A stretch of DNA of 64,000 bases from NCBI RefSeq assembly GCF_023509035.1, contig NZ_CP075583.1:3100001-3164000 (forward strand), written 5' to 3'. Positions 1 through 9,378 of the stretch are shown here, piece after piece (positions within the stretch are counted from its first letter, which is position 1; each line of letters opens with the position of its first letter). The translations under genes and the position numbers were made by a program. Below the pieces are notes generated by a model. It was given only the letters and a program-made list of their open reading frames with translations, did no database searches and was not told the origin of the DNA. This DNA is from Janthinobacterium lividum (GTDB lineage: Bacteria > Pseudomonadota > Gammaproteobacteria > Burkholderiales > Burkholderiaceae_D).

Positions 1-1
1 C

Positions 2-499
2 GTGATTGGCCTGAACCTGTGCCCGTTCGCCAAGGCCGTGCACGTCAAGAAGCAGATCCGCTATGTGGTGTGCGAATCGAGCAATCCGGAAGATTTGCTG
101 GCGATGCTGATGGACGAGCTGCAAACCCTGGCCGACACGGATCCCGAGCAGATCGACACGACCTTGCTGATCCACCCGTACACCCTGAACGATTTCCTCG
201 ACTATAACGAGTTTCTCGATGTGGCCGACGCGGCCGTGGAAGACATGCACCTGGCAGGCGAACTGCAAGTGGCCAGTTTCCACCCGAACTACCAGTTCGC
301 CGAGACGTTCGAGGACGACATCAGTAACTACACCAACCGTTCGCCCTACCCGACCTTGCACCTGCTGCGCGAAGACAGCATCGAGCGTGCCGTCGAGGCG
401 TTCCCGGAAGCGTCGGAAATTTTTGACAAGAATATTGCCACACTGGAAGCGCTGGGCACCGAAGGCTGGGAAAAGCTTGGCTTGCCGAAGGTGTCCTGA
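2..499 (+). CDS. DUF1415 family protein, 5'-partial
   Basis: This is the 3' part of a gene that starts before the window: the frame is open to the left edge and the first visible codon (GTG) is probably an internal valine. The 165 visible residues include GLNLCPFAK near the left edge and a SFHPNYQF segment, as in the uncharacterised DUF1415 family, which is about 180-190 residues long, so little is missing. No biochemical role is known to me. The stop codon overlaps the start of the DUF1289 gene by one base, which suggests one transcript. Confidence 0.8.
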   Translation: MIGLNLCPFAKAVHVKKQIRYVVCESSNPEDLLAMLMDELQTLADTDPEQIDTTLLIHPYTLNDFLDYNEFLDVADAAVEDMHLAGELQVASFHPNYQFAETFEDDISNYTNRSPYPTLHLLREDSIERAVEAFPEASEIFDKNIATLEALGTEGWEKLGLPKVS

Positions 500-693
500 T
501 GGCTGACAAGGAATTGCCGCCCCGTCCCGATACGCCCTGCGTGGCCGTGTGCTCGACGACGTTCGATGAAATCTGCCGCGGCTGCGGTCGTAGCGTAGTG
601 GAAGTGGCCCACTGGGTATCGATGACGGATGAAGAGAAGGAAGTGGTGTGGGTGCGCATCCTGGCGCAAGGCTATCCGCGCCGGAATACTTAA
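499..693 (+). CDS. DUF1289 domain-containing protein
   Basis: A 64-residue protein with cysteines arranged as CVAVCSTTFDEICRGCGR, the hallmark of the small DUF1289 family, followed by a helix ending in WVRIL. The four cysteines suggest metal binding, but the function is not known. The ATG shares one base with the upstream stop codon, so translation is probably coupled to the DUF1415 gene. Confidence 0.85.
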   Translation: MADKELPPRPDTPCVAVCSTTFDEICRGCGRSVVEVAHWVSMTDEEKEVVWVRILAQGYPRRNT

Positions 694-696
694 TAG

Positions 697-730
697 CGAC
701 GCGATAGAGCAGTATCCCTCTATCGCGTCG
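697..730. terminator. Inverted repeat between convergent genes
   Basis: A perfect 13-bp stem (697-709 with 718-730) and an 8-base loop lie between the end of the DUF1289 gene and the end of the convergent DUF1993 gene. There is no long T-run on either side, so it is only a probable bidirectional terminator. Confidence 0.5.
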
Positions 731-743
731 ACGCTGATTTGTA

Positions 744-1249
744 TCAGAAACTGCCGATGAAGTCTTTCTTGCCGACTTCGATGCCGTTATGGCGCAGTAT
801 GTCGTACGCCGTCGTCGCGTGGAAGAAGAAGTGCGGCAGCGCGTAGTGGAACAGGTAGGTCTGGCCCGTGAAGTGCTTGGTCTTTTCGCCGCTGCCGGTG
901 GTGATGGCGCGCGTTTCGCTGCCGTCGATGTCCGCTTGTGGCAGGCTTTCCAGGAAGGCGATGGTTTTCACGATGCGCGCTTTCAGCTCTGCAAAGCTCT
1001 GTTCGCTGTCTTCATAGGGGGCACGGCCACGCCGGCCAAGCGCGCGCCGCAGCCCTTGGCGAAGTCGGTGGCGATCTGGATCTGGCGCACGAACGGCAGC
1101 ATGTCCGGGAACAGGCGGAACTGCAGCAGGGCGTTCGGGTCGATTTTCTTGTCTTGCGCGTGCGTTTCCGCCTTGTCCAGGATGGCGGCCAGGCTGCCCA
1201 GGATCTGTTTGAAGACGGGGATCGAAGCGGAGTAGATGGAGAAGGTCAT
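744..1249 (-). CDS. DUF1993 family protein (frameshifted in this sequence)
   Basis: Two overlapping frames together give one protein of about 168 residues. The N-terminal part (MTFSIYSASIPVF...) is read from 1249 down to a G-run at 1017-1021, and the C-terminal part (KTIAFLESLPQAD...LPHFFFHATTAYDILRH) continues in another frame. Adding one base to the five-G run (C-run on the coding strand) joins them and restores VPPYEDSEQSFAELK. This is the usual length and pattern of DUF1993 proteins, which resemble the DinB-like helical bundle fold. Function unknown. The break is probably a sequencing error. Confidence 0.75.
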
Positions 1250-1510
1250 GGTGGTTCCTCTAGATAAAGTGGCGCGATGATAGCAAGCTGCGCGTTTTTC
1301 TGCTGGCGTCGGCCGGACGCGCCGGTCTGCGTGTGGTTTTTCAACCCTGTTTATATGACATGAGGTGGCCGCTGGTGTGTGTTTATTGGTGACTTTTCCC
1401 GCTTTTTCCATGCATAATTGCCCCTGATAAAGTTTCTTCCCGCCTGACCACCCGAATTCCCCTGTAAAGTTCAATGATCGCCCGCCTGATCCCTGTCGCT
1501 CTGTTGCCGC

Positions 1511-4500
1511 ATGTTTAATTCACCTTATCAGCGCCTGCGCGCCAGCCTGCGTGTGCTGTTCGGCTCGTCGATCTATGGCGCCTTGCTGCTGGTGGTATTC
1601 GGCGGCCTGGTCGTGCCCGCCATCTTCGGCAGCTATGTGCTGGTCGGCGTGCATGAGCGCCAGTCGGCGCGCACCAGCCTGAATGAGGCTTTGCAGCGCA
1701 ATGCCGACATCCTGGCGCTGGGCATGCAGGAGTCGCTGTGGAACATGAATGCGGAATCGGCCCATTCGCTGGTCGAGTCGGTGATGCGCGACCGCGCTGT
1801 GCTGCTGGTGAAGGTGCTGGGGCAGGGCGACACGGAATTCATCAGCTTGCAGGCGCCGCAGCGGCCCGTGGGTAATTTGTACCGCGCCGAGCGCGACATC
1901 CTCGTGCGCGGCGAGCGCATCGGCCACGTTGTCGTCGAGATGGACGATGCGCGCAGCCAGCAGGAGCTGCGCGAAAAGCAGATATCCTATATTTTCGTGC
2001 TGGGCGCGCAGCTGGCCGTGTCGATGGCGCTGATCGTGCTGTTCCTGAACCGCCGCCTGCTCAAGCCCCTGCGCCGCCTGACGCGCTTTTCCGACCGGCT
2101 GTCGCACGGCGATTTCGACACGCCCCTGGCTTCGCACAGCAATGACGAGCTGGGACGCCTGACGGGCCAGCTAGAGCAAATGCGCGCGGCCATCGGCCAG
2201 CTGTTCGAGGATGTGGGCCAGCGCGAAGAGCGTTTCCGCACCATCGTCACGCAGGTGCCGGGCGCCGTCTTCCGCTACCGGCCCGATGGCCCCATCGATT
2301 TCGTCAGCGATGCCATCGAAGAGATTTCCGGCTATTCGGCGCGCCAGTTCATGCGCGGCACCACGCATGCCTGGGCCGACCTGATCTGCCCGGAAGACCG
2401 CCGCGAGCACCGCAGCGCCGTCCGTCAGGCCGTGCACGACGTACGGCCGTATGCGCTGGAATACCGCATCATCGACGCTTTCGGCATCGAACGCTGGGTG
2501 GCCGAGAATGGCCAGCCGCAGGCGGGCGAGCAGGGCGTCATCTGGGTCGACGGCATCATTGCGGACATCAGCCAGCGCAAGCACCACGAAATGCGCATCG
2601 AAGCGCTGCTGACGGAGCAGAGCGCGATCCTCGATAACGTGATGTTCGGCGTGATGTTCGTGCGCCACCGCCGCATCATTTCTGTCAATCGCCGCTGTGA
2701 GGAACTGTTCGGCTACGACCATGCCGAGATGACGGGCAGTTCGACCGCCATCGTGTTTACGAGTTCGTATGCGTTCGACGAGGCGGGCGAGCGCCAGTAT
2801 CCGGCGCTGGGCATGGGCGGCGATTTCAGTGAGGAGCGCCAGTACAAACGGCGTGACGGGAGCCTGTTCTGGGCGCTGGTCAGCGGCTGCGCGCTCGATC
2901 CGCTGCGCCCCAACGAAGGCAGCATCTGGGTGTATGCCGATATCACGGCGCGCAAGGAAGCGGAAGAAAAGCTGCGCCTGTCGGCCACCGTGCTCGAATA
3001 TATCGCCGACGGCGTGATGGTGGTCGATGCCTGCGGCATCATCGTCACCGTCAATCCCGCCTTCACGCAGATCACCGGCTATACCGAGGCCGAGGCGGTG
3101 GGCCAGCACTCTGCGCTGACACGCTCGGCGCGCCACGACGCGGCGTTCTACGAGGCCATGTGGAATGAATTGAAGGCCAGCGGTTTCTGGCGCGGCGAAA
3201 TCTGGCATCAGCGCAAGAACGGCGAACTGTATCTGGAGTGGCTGACCATCAGCGCCGTGCGCGACGCGCGCGCCAGCACCACGCACTACGTGGGCGTGTT
3301 CAGCGATATCACCCTGGTCAAGGAATCGCAGGAAAAGCTCGACCACATGGCCCACCACGATCCGCTGACGGCGCTGCCGAACCGCCTGCTGTTCCACGAC
3401 CGCCTGCAGCATGCGCTGCTGTGCGCCGCGCGCGAGCAGGAGCAACTGGCCGTGCTGTTCATCGACCTGGACCGCTTCAAGAACGTCAACGACACCCTGG
3501 GCCACCATGTGGGCGACGAACTGCTGCAAAAGGTGGCCGGCCAACTGGCGGCCCGCCTGCGCGAAGGCGATACCCTGGCGCGCCTGGGCGGCGACGAGTT
3601 CATCGTCCTGCTCGAACGCATCGACGGTGAATATGGCGCAACGCAGGTGGCGGAAAAGCTGATGACCATGTTCGACCAGCCGTTCACGGTGGCCGACCAC
3701 GAACTGTTCGTCACCTGCAGCGTGGGCATCAGCCTGTATCCGGACGATGCGCTGGACTTGAACATGTTGATCCGCAATGCAGACGTGGCGATGTACCAGG
3801 CCAAGGCGCGCGGGCGCAACGGCTACCGCTTCTATGCGCCGTCGATGACGGGCGAAGGCGTCGAACGGCTGCGCCTGGAAACCTTTTTGCGCCGCTCGAT
3901 CGAGAAAAACGAGATGTTCCTCAATTATCAGCCGCAGGTGGAAATCGAGACGGGCCGCCTGGTCGGCGTCGAGGCGCTGGTGCGCTGGAACCACCCGGAA
4001 TTGGGCCTGGTGCCGCCGGCGCGCTTCATCCCGCTGGCCGAAGACAGCGGTTTCATCAACCAGCTGGGCAAATGGGTGCTCGACGAAGCGTGCCGCCAGA
4101 TGATGCGCTGGCAGGCGCAGGGCTTGCACGTGCCGAAGATGGCCGTCAACCTGTCGGTGAAGCAGTTCGAGCGGGGCAGCATCGCCGGCATGGTGGCCGC
4201 CATTCTGAAAGAAACGGGCCTGGAGCCGCAGCGCCTGCAGCTGGAAGTGACGGAGTCGGTGATCATGAACACGGGCGACGCGCTGGGCTTCATCAACGAC
4301 TTGCACGCCATCGGCGTGGGCCTGGCTATCGACGATTTCGGCACCGGTTATTCCTCGCTCGCGTATCTGAAACAGCTGCCCGTGCAGACCCTGAAGATCG
4401 ACCGCTCCTTCATCAAGGATATCTCGACGGACGTCAATGATGAAGCGATTGCGATTGCCATCATCCAGCTGGGCAAGAGCATGCAATTGTCGGTGATTGC

Positions 4501-4636
4501 CGAAGGCGTGGAGACGGAAGAGCAGGCCGCCTTCCTGCTGCGCCATGGATGCAAGCTGGCGCAAGGTTATTTTTATAGCCGCCCGCTGCTGGCGCAGGAT
4601 ATGCTGGAGCGCTGGATCGATCATTCACTACTATAA
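1511..4636 (+). CDS. Membrane sensor with HAMP, PAS, GGDEF and EAL domains
   Basis: This 1041-residue protein probably makes or degrades the second messenger cyclic di-GMP. Two hydrophobic helices (about 20-45 and 158-178) bracket a periplasmic sensor loop. A HAMP linker follows, then about three PAS domains (roughly 240-615), a GGDEF domain with intact GGDEF around residue 695, and an EAL domain with intact VEALVRW around 820 and DDFGTGYSS later. Both catalytic signatures are kept, so either activity is possible; in many such hybrids one half only regulates the other. The ATG has no obvious ribosome-binding site. The molybdenum hydroxylase gene starts 10 bases after its stop. Confidence 0.9.
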   Translation: MFNSPYQRLRASLRVLFGSSIYGALLLVVFGGLVVPAIFGSYVLVGVHERQSARTSLNEALQRNADILALGMQESLWNMNAESAHSLVESVMRDRAVLLVKVLGQGDTEFISLQAPQRPVGNLYRAERDILVRGERIGHVVVEMDDARSQQELREKQISYIFVLGAQLAVSMALIVLFLNRRLLKPLRRLTRFSDRLSHGDFDTPLASHSNDELGRLTGQLEQMRAAIGQLFEDVGQREERFRTIVTQVPGAVFRYRPDGPIDFVSDAIEEISGYSARQFMRGTTHAWADLICPEDRREHRSAVRQAVHDVRPYALEYRIIDAFGIERWVAENGQPQAGEQGVIWVDGIIADISQRKHHEMRIEALLTEQSAILDNVMFGVMFVRHRRIISVNRRCEELFGYDHAEMTGSSTAIVFTSSYAFDEAGERQYPALGMGGDFSEERQYKRRDGSLFWALVSGCALDPLRPNEGSIWVYADITARKEAEEKLRLSATVLEYIADGVMVVDACGIIVTVNPAFTQITGYTEAEAVGQHSALTRSARHDAAFYEAMWNELKASGFWRGEIWHQRKNGELYLEWLTISAVRDARASTTHYVGVFSDITLVKESQEKLDHMAHHDPLTALPNRLLFHDRLQHALLCAAREQEQLAVLFIDLDRFKNVNDTLGHHVGDELLQKVAGQLAARLREGDTLARLGGDEFIVLLERIDGEYGATQVAEKLMTMFDQPFTVADHELFVTCSVGISLYPDDALDLNMLIRNADVAMYQAKARGRNGYRFYAPSMTGEGVERLRLETFLRRSIEKNEMFLNYQPQVEIETGRLVGVEALVRWNHPELGLVPPARFIPLAEDSGFINQLGKWVLDEACRQMMRWQAQGLHVPKMAVNLSVKQFERGSIAGMVAAILKETGLEPQRLQLEVTESVIMNTGDALGFINDLHAIGVGLAIDDFGTGYSSLAYLKQLPVQTLKIDRSFIKDISTDVNDEAIAIAIIQLGKSMQLSVIAEGVETEEQAAFLLRHGCKLAQGYFYSRPLLAQDMLERWIDHSLL

Positions 4637-4646
4637 AGGACAGCCC

Positions 4647-6920
4647 ATGGCCGCACAATCTTCCCCGTCGCGCCGCCGTTTCCTGCTCGGCGGCCTTGGT
4701 CTCGGCGTGGCTGGCGTGGGCGCCCTGGTGCTGGGCTGGGGCGTGCTGCCGCCGCGCCAGCGCCTGCACGGCAGCGCGCCGCTGCCGCTCCAGGATGGTG
4801 CCGTGGCGCTGAACGGCTGGCTGGCCATAGGCACGGATGGCAGCGTGACCCTGGCCATGCCGCGCAGCGAGATGGGGCAGGGCGTACACACGGCCTTGCC
4901 GATGCTGGTGGCCGAGGAACTCGATGTGCCACTGTCCAGTGTCAAACTGATCCAGGCGCCCATGGACAAGATATTCGGCAATGTCGCCATGCTCAAGGAT
5001 AGCCTGCCGTTCCATCCGGACGACCAGGGGCGCCTGAAGGCGCTGGCCCAATGGACGGTGGCCAAGGCGGCGCGCGAACTGGGCGTGATCGTCACGGGCG
5101 GCTCGTCGAGTGTAAAGGATGGCTGGGGTCCCATGCGCGAGGCGGGAGCGTCGGCGCGCGCCATGCTGGTGGGCGCCGCCGCCGCATTGTGGCAGGTGCC
5201 TGTCGCGCAGTGCCGTACGCAGGATGGCGCAGTGCTGCATCCGGACGGCCGGCGCGCCAGCTACGCCAGCCTGGTGCAGCGCGCCGCCGGTATCGACCCG
5301 GGCACGCCCGTGCTGAAATTGCCCCAGGATTTCAAACTGATCGGCCAGCCGGCGCCGCGCCGCGACACGCCGTCCAAAGTGAACGGCAGCGCGCGGTTCG
5401 GCATCGATGCGCGCCCGCCCGGCATGCTGTATGCGGCCCTGCATCTGCCGCCGCGCCTGGGCGATGTCCTGGCCGCGTTCGACGCGGCGCCCGTGCTCGC
5501 CATGCCCGGCGTCAAAAAGGTGCTGGATCTGACGCCGCAGCTGGCCCAGCGTAGCGTCTCGTGCGCCGCCGTGGTGGCAGACACCTGGTGGCGCGCCAAG
5601 CAGGCGGCGGCCGCCTTGCCGACGCAGTGGAAGGCCGGCCCGCAAGCGAACTTGTCCAGTGCCGGCGTCTACGCGGAGTTTGCCCGTTTGTTGGATAGCG
5701 AGGAGGGCCATGTCTACCACGCCAGCGGCGAGGTGGAGGGCAAGGCCGTGCAGGGTTTGCGGCAGGTCACCGCCGAGTACCGCGCGCCTTTCCTCGCGCA
5801 CGCCGCCATGGAGCCCGTCAACTGCACGGCGCAAGTCAAAGACGGCAAGGTGATGCTGTGGGTTTCGACGCAGGCGCCCGGCATCGCCGTCGACGTGGCG
5901 GCGAAAGTGGCCGGCGTCGATGCGAAGGACGTCAGCATCGAGGTGCTGCTGCTCGGTGGCGGTTTCGGACGCCGCCTGGAAGTGGACATGATCGCCCAGG
6001 CCGTGGCCATCGCGCTGCAGTGCGGCGGCGCGCCCGTGCAGCTGGTGTGGACGCGCGAACAGGACACAAAGCACGATATGTATCGTCCCGCTGCGCTGGC
6101 CCGCTTTACGGCCCGCCTCGATGAGCACGGCCGCATCGCTTCCTGGGACAATAAATCCGTCAGCGGGTCCATCACGCACCAATTTTTGCAGCGTAATTTC
6201 GGCTTGCCCGGCGCGGGGCCGGACAAGACCACGGCCGAAGGCGAATTCGACATGCCGTATGAGATCGCCAGCCAGCGCATCGCCCACGTGATCGCCGACA
6301 GCCCCGTGCCGATCGGCTACTGGCGCTCGGTGGGCCACTCGCACAACGCTTTTTTCAAGGAAAGCTTTATCGACGAACTGGCGCATGCCGCGGGGCAGGA
6401 CGGCATCGCCTTCCGCCGCGCCATGCTGGTCAGGCATCCGCGCCATCTTGCCGTGCTCGATGCGGCAGTTGCCAAGGCGGGCAGTCCTCCGCCAGGCCAT
6501 GCGCATGGCGTGGCCTTGCACCAGTCGTTTGGCAGCATCGTGGCGCAAGTGGCGCAGGTATCGGTGGAAAACGGCGAGATTCGCGTGCAGCGCGTCGTAT
6601 GCGCCATCGATTGCGGCATCGCCGTCAATCCGAACATCATTGCCCAGCAGATGGAGTCGGCCGTGCTGTTCGGCCTGTCGGCGGCGCTGGGCGGCGAGAT
6701 CACCTTCAAGGAGGGGAAAGTCGAGCAGGGCAATTTCCACGACTATCCCGTGCTGCGCATGGGGCAAACGCCCGAGGTGGAAACCGTGATCATCGCCAGC
6801 GCCGAGCATCCTGAAGGCGTGGGCGAGCCGGGCACGCCGCCGATCGCGCCGGCCGTGGCCAACGCTGTGTTCAGTTTGACGGGGAAGCGGCTGCGCAGCC
6901 TGCCGCTGCGCCTGGCTTGA
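4647..6920 (+). CDS. Xanthine dehydrogenase-family molybdopterin-binding subunit (IorB-like)
   Basis: A 757-residue large subunit of a molybdenum hydroxylase, of the isoquinoline 1-oxidoreductase beta (IorB) type. The N-terminus has a Tat signal (SRRRFLLGG followed by a hydrophobic stretch), so it is probably folded in the cytoplasm and exported to the periplasm. The cofactor loop GGGFGRR lies about two thirds along, and GVGEPGTPP near the C-terminus carries the expected catalytic glutamate. The start was chosen at the ATG just before the Tat signal, after AAAGGA. Such subunits normally need a small [2Fe-2S] subunit; none is encoded nearby. Substrate unknown. Confidence 0.85.
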   Translation: MAAQSSPSRRRFLLGGLGLGVAGVGALVLGWGVLPPRQRLHGSAPLPLQDGAVALNGWLAIGTDGSVTLAMPRSEMGQGVHTALPMLVAEELDVPLSSVKLIQAPMDKIFGNVAMLKDSLPFHPDDQGRLKALAQWTVAKAARELGVIVTGGSSSVKDGWGPMREAGASARAMLVGAAAALWQVPVAQCRTQDGAVLHPDGRRASYASLVQRAAGIDPGTPVLKLPQDFKLIGQPAPRRDTPSKVNGSARFGIDARPPGMLYAALHLPPRLGDVLAAFDAAPVLAMPGVKKVLDLTPQLAQRSVSCAAVVADTWWRAKQAAAALPTQWKAGPQANLSSAGVYAEFARLLDSEEGHVYHASGEVEGKAVQGLRQVTAEYRAPFLAHAAMEPVNCTAQVKDGKVMLWVSTQAPGIAVDVAAKVAGVDAKDVSIEVLLLGGGFGRRLEVDMIAQAVAIALQCGGAPVQLVWTREQDTKHDMYRPAALARFTARLDEHGRIASWDNKSVSGSITHQFLQRNFGLPGAGPDKTTAEGEFDMPYEIASQRIAHVIADSPVPIGYWRSVGHSHNAFFKESFIDELAHAAGQDGIAFRRAMLVRHPRHLAVLDAAVAKAGSPPPGHAHGVALHQSFGSIVAQVAQVSVENGEIRVQRVVCAIDCGIAVNPNIIAQQMESAVLFGLSAALGGEITFKEGKVEQGNFHDYPVLRMGQTPEVETVIIASAEHPEGVGEPGTPPIAPAVANAVFSLTGKRLRSLPLRLA

Positions 6921-6926
6921 GGTGGA

Positions 6927-7355
6927 TCAGGCCAGGGTGGATGCCAGCAGAGTGCGCAGATTGCAGTCGCGCTGCCAGTCGCGCCGTTCCTGCGTGCTGC
7001 TGGCCAGCGCCGCCAGTTCGTCCCCGTTGAGGGCTTGCTGCGCCTGCACCATGCGGTGCGCCAGGCCGCCGTCCGGCAGCACGGTGCCGAAGAAGGCCAC
7101 GTTGTCCTCGTGCTGGATCAGCAGGGTGGGAAAATTGTCGATGTCGAGGTCGCCCACCACGTCGGCCTGGTCTTCGATGTCGATCCAGACGAATACCGTG
7201 TCCGGGTGGCGCGCGGCCAGTTCCTCGAACGTGGCGCGGTAAGTGCCGCAAGTGCCGCACCACAGCGCGCACAGGCAAGCCACCGTCCAGCGCGGGCCGG
7301 CCAGGGTTGCCGCAACGTCGGCGCGGTTATCGGTCGTGAGGGTCAGGCTGTGCAT
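6927..7355 (-). CDS. Thioredoxin family protein
   Basis: A 142-residue cytoplasmic thioredoxin-fold protein with the redox motif WCGTC at about residues 32-36 and the cis-proline region NFPTLLIQ. It lacks a signal peptide and differs from classical thioredoxin (WCGPC), so it is probably a specialised reductase or a thiol-based sensor. It is convergent with the molybdenum hydroxylase gene, only 6 bases apart, and its ATG reads away from rlmJ. Confidence 0.85.
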   Translation of the reverse strand: MHSLTLTTDNRADVAATLAGPRWTVACLCALWCGTCGTYRATFEELAARHPDTVFVWIDIEDQADVVGDLDIDNFPTLLIQHEDNVAFFGTVLPDGGLAHRMVQAQQALNGDELAALASSTQERRDWQRDCNLRTLLASTLA

Positions 7356-7633
7356 GGCTGTATATATTAGTAGGCGGATGGGCGCGGGGCACCCGATGCG
7401 CGTATTCTACCGCGCCCGGCCGCCACAGTCCCGAGAATGGATGGGCTTGTTTATCCGTGTTTTTTGATGCAATGCACCTTTCTGGTGGATAATGCAGCTT
7501 ATTGCGCGCTGATTACGCTGGTCCATGCTGTTTCCTGGCCCTGCAGCCTGACCCCTCCAGTCTGTTTTCATGCCCTGCCCGGTGTCAGCGCAGCCCCGCC
7601 TTTGTTTATTTTTATTATGGAATTAGCCAGCTT

Positions 7634-8551
7634 ATGTTGAGTTACCGCCACGCCTTTCACGCGGGTAATCACGCCGATGTGTTGAAGCATTATGTGCAGA
7701 TTCAGTTATTGCAATATCTGAATCAAAAAGATACCGCCTATAGTTATATCGATACCCACTCCGGCGCGGGCGTGTATGCGCTCGACGGTGGTTATGCCTC
7801 GAAAAATGCCGAGTACGAAACGGGTATCGCGCCCCTGTGGGACCGCACGGACCTGCCGGCCTCGCTGGCCGAGTACATGAAGCTGATCAAGGAAATGAAT
7901 CCGAGCGGCAAAATGCGCTATTACCCGGGTTCGCCGTACTGCGCCGACAAGGTCAGCCGCGAGCAAGACCGTCTGCGCCTATTCGAGCTGCATCCTGCCG
8001 ATGCAAAGATTCTGGCTGACAACTTCCGCAAGGTCGAGGCGCATGCGCTGGCCCAGGGCGAGCGTCCTACCGTGCGCGGCAAGCGCGTGCTCATTACCAA
8101 GGCCGACGGCTTCCAGAGTTTGAAAGCCCTGCTGCCGCCGCCATCGCGCCGCGCGCTGGTGCTGATCGACCCGCCATACGAAGACAAGATGGATTACCGC
8201 AAGGTCAAGGACACCCTGGCCGACGCCCTCGTGCGCTTTCCGTCCGGCATGTATGCCGTCTGGTACCCGGTGCTGCAGCGCATGGAATCGCGCCAGTTCG
8301 CCGACAAGCTGAAGCAACTGCCCAGCTCGGACTGGCTGCACGTGACCCTGACGGTCAACACTCCTTCGCCGGATGGTTTTGGCTTGCACAGCAGCGGCAT
8401 GTTCATTTTGAACCCGCCGTACACCCTGGAGCCGATGTTGCGCGAAGTCATGCCGTACCTGGTCAAGGTACTGGGCCGCGACGATGGCGCGAAGTTCGTG
8501 CTGGAAACGGGCAAAGGCGGACAGAAAAATACCGGTACCCGTCGCGTGTAG
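7634..8551 (+). CDS. rlmJ: 23S rRNA (adenine(2030)-N(6))-methyltransferase RlmJ
   Basis: A 305-residue SAM-dependent methyltransferase that in E. coli methylates A2030 of 23S rRNA. The N-terminus MLSYRHAFHAGNHADVLKH is diagnostic of the family, THSGAGVY is the SAM-binding region, and the catalytic motif DPPYE lies near residue 179. The ATG at 7634 was chosen because the family begins exactly there; the open frame extends upstream without conserved sequence. The 278 bases before it, back to the thioredoxin start, hold no gene. Confidence 0.95.
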   Translation: MLSYRHAFHAGNHADVLKHYVQIQLLQYLNQKDTAYSYIDTHSGAGVYALDGGYASKNAEYETGIAPLWDRTDLPASLAEYMKLIKEMNPSGKMRYYPGSPYCADKVSREQDRLRLFELHPADAKILADNFRKVEAHALAQGERPTVRGKRVLITKADGFQSLKALLPPPSRRALVLIDPPYEDKMDYRKVKDTLADALVRFPSGMYAVWYPVLQRMESRQFADKLKQLPSSDWLHVTLTVNTPSPDGFGLHSSGMFILNPPYTLEPMLREVMPYLVKVLGRDDGAKFVLETGKGGQKNTGTRRV

Positions 8552-8574
8552 TGACTGTCGTAGTGGGATAATGC

Positions 8575-8605
8575 AAACGCCACGGCTAATGTGTCCGTGG
8601 CGTTT
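8575..8605. terminator. Bidirectional intrinsic terminator
   Basis: An 11-bp perfect stem (8575-8585 with 8595-8605) starts with AAA and ends with TTT. It lies between the convergent rlmJ and RsmI-like genes and can serve both strands. Confidence 0.65.
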
Positions 8606-8610
8606 GTCGT

Positions 8611-9360
8611 TTACTGGCCCAACAACAAGAACACTGTCGGTTTCTTGTGGAAGTCAGGCGCCTTGCCGGCGGCCAATTGTTTCTTCCATTGTCCGCCATT
8701 CCACGTTTGTACGCTTTCCGTGTCCAGGCTCAGGTCGGTGGCGACGCTGATCAAGGTTGACGGTGCGCATTGCGCCACCAGTGCTTCGAGCATGGCGGCG
8801 TTGCGGTACGGCGTTTCGATGAACAGCTGGGTCTGCTTTTCATTGCGCGAACGCACTTCCAGTTCCTTGATGCGCTTAGCGCGCAGGGCCGCATCGGTGG
8901 GCAGGTAGCCGTTGAAGGCGAAGCTTTGGCCGTTCAAGCCGCTGGCCATCACGGCCAGCAGGATCGACGAGGGGCCCACCAACGGGCGTACTTTGATGCC
9001 GTGCTGATGCGCCAGGCGCACCAGGTCGGCGCCGGGATCGGCCACGGCGGGCACGCCCGCTTCCGAGACGAGGCCCGCATCGCGGCCCGCCAGCAGGGGC
9101 GCCAGCAAGCCGGCCAGCGCTTGCGCCGGGGTATTGACGTTGAGTTCGGAAATCGTGATTTCCTGCAGCGGCTTGGCCAGCGGATGCTGGGTGCCGATCA
9201 ATTTCAGGAAGGCGCGCGCCGTCTTGGCGTTTTCCGCGACGAAATAATCGAGCTGCGAGGTGATTTGCCGCACCTGCTCGGGGATGATGTGGGCCAGCGG
9301 GTCGTTTGCGCCATCGGACAGGCCGAGGTGGTTGGGGATCAGGTACAGGGTGCCGGTCAT
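8611..9360 (-). CDS. RsmI-like SAM-dependent methyltransferase (tetrapyrrole methylase fold)
   Basis: 249 residues with the fold shared by RsmI and the cobalamin or porphyrin methylases: GTLYLIPNHLG at the start, GRDAGLVSEAGVPAVADPG as the glycine-rich SAM loop, then GPSSILLAVMASG. It is shorter than true RsmI (about 280-290 residues) and probably a paralogue; the RNA or small-molecule target is unknown. It lies just downstream of, and in the same direction as, the Maf-family gene (18-base gap). Confidence 0.8.
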   Translation of the reverse strand: MTGTLYLIPNHLGLSDGANDPLAHIIPEQVRQITSQLDYFVAENAKTARAFLKLIGTQHPLAKPLQEITISELNVNTPAQALAGLLAPLLAGRDAGLVSEAGVPAVADPGADLVRLAHQHGIKVRPLVGPSSILLAVMASGLNGQSFAFNGYLPTDAALRAKRIKELEVRSRNEKQTQLFIETPYRNAAMLEALVAQCAPSTLISVATDLSLDTESVQTWNGGQWKKQLAAGKAPDFHKKPTVFLLLGQ

Positions 9361-9378
9361 ATTCTTATTGTCGGTAAA

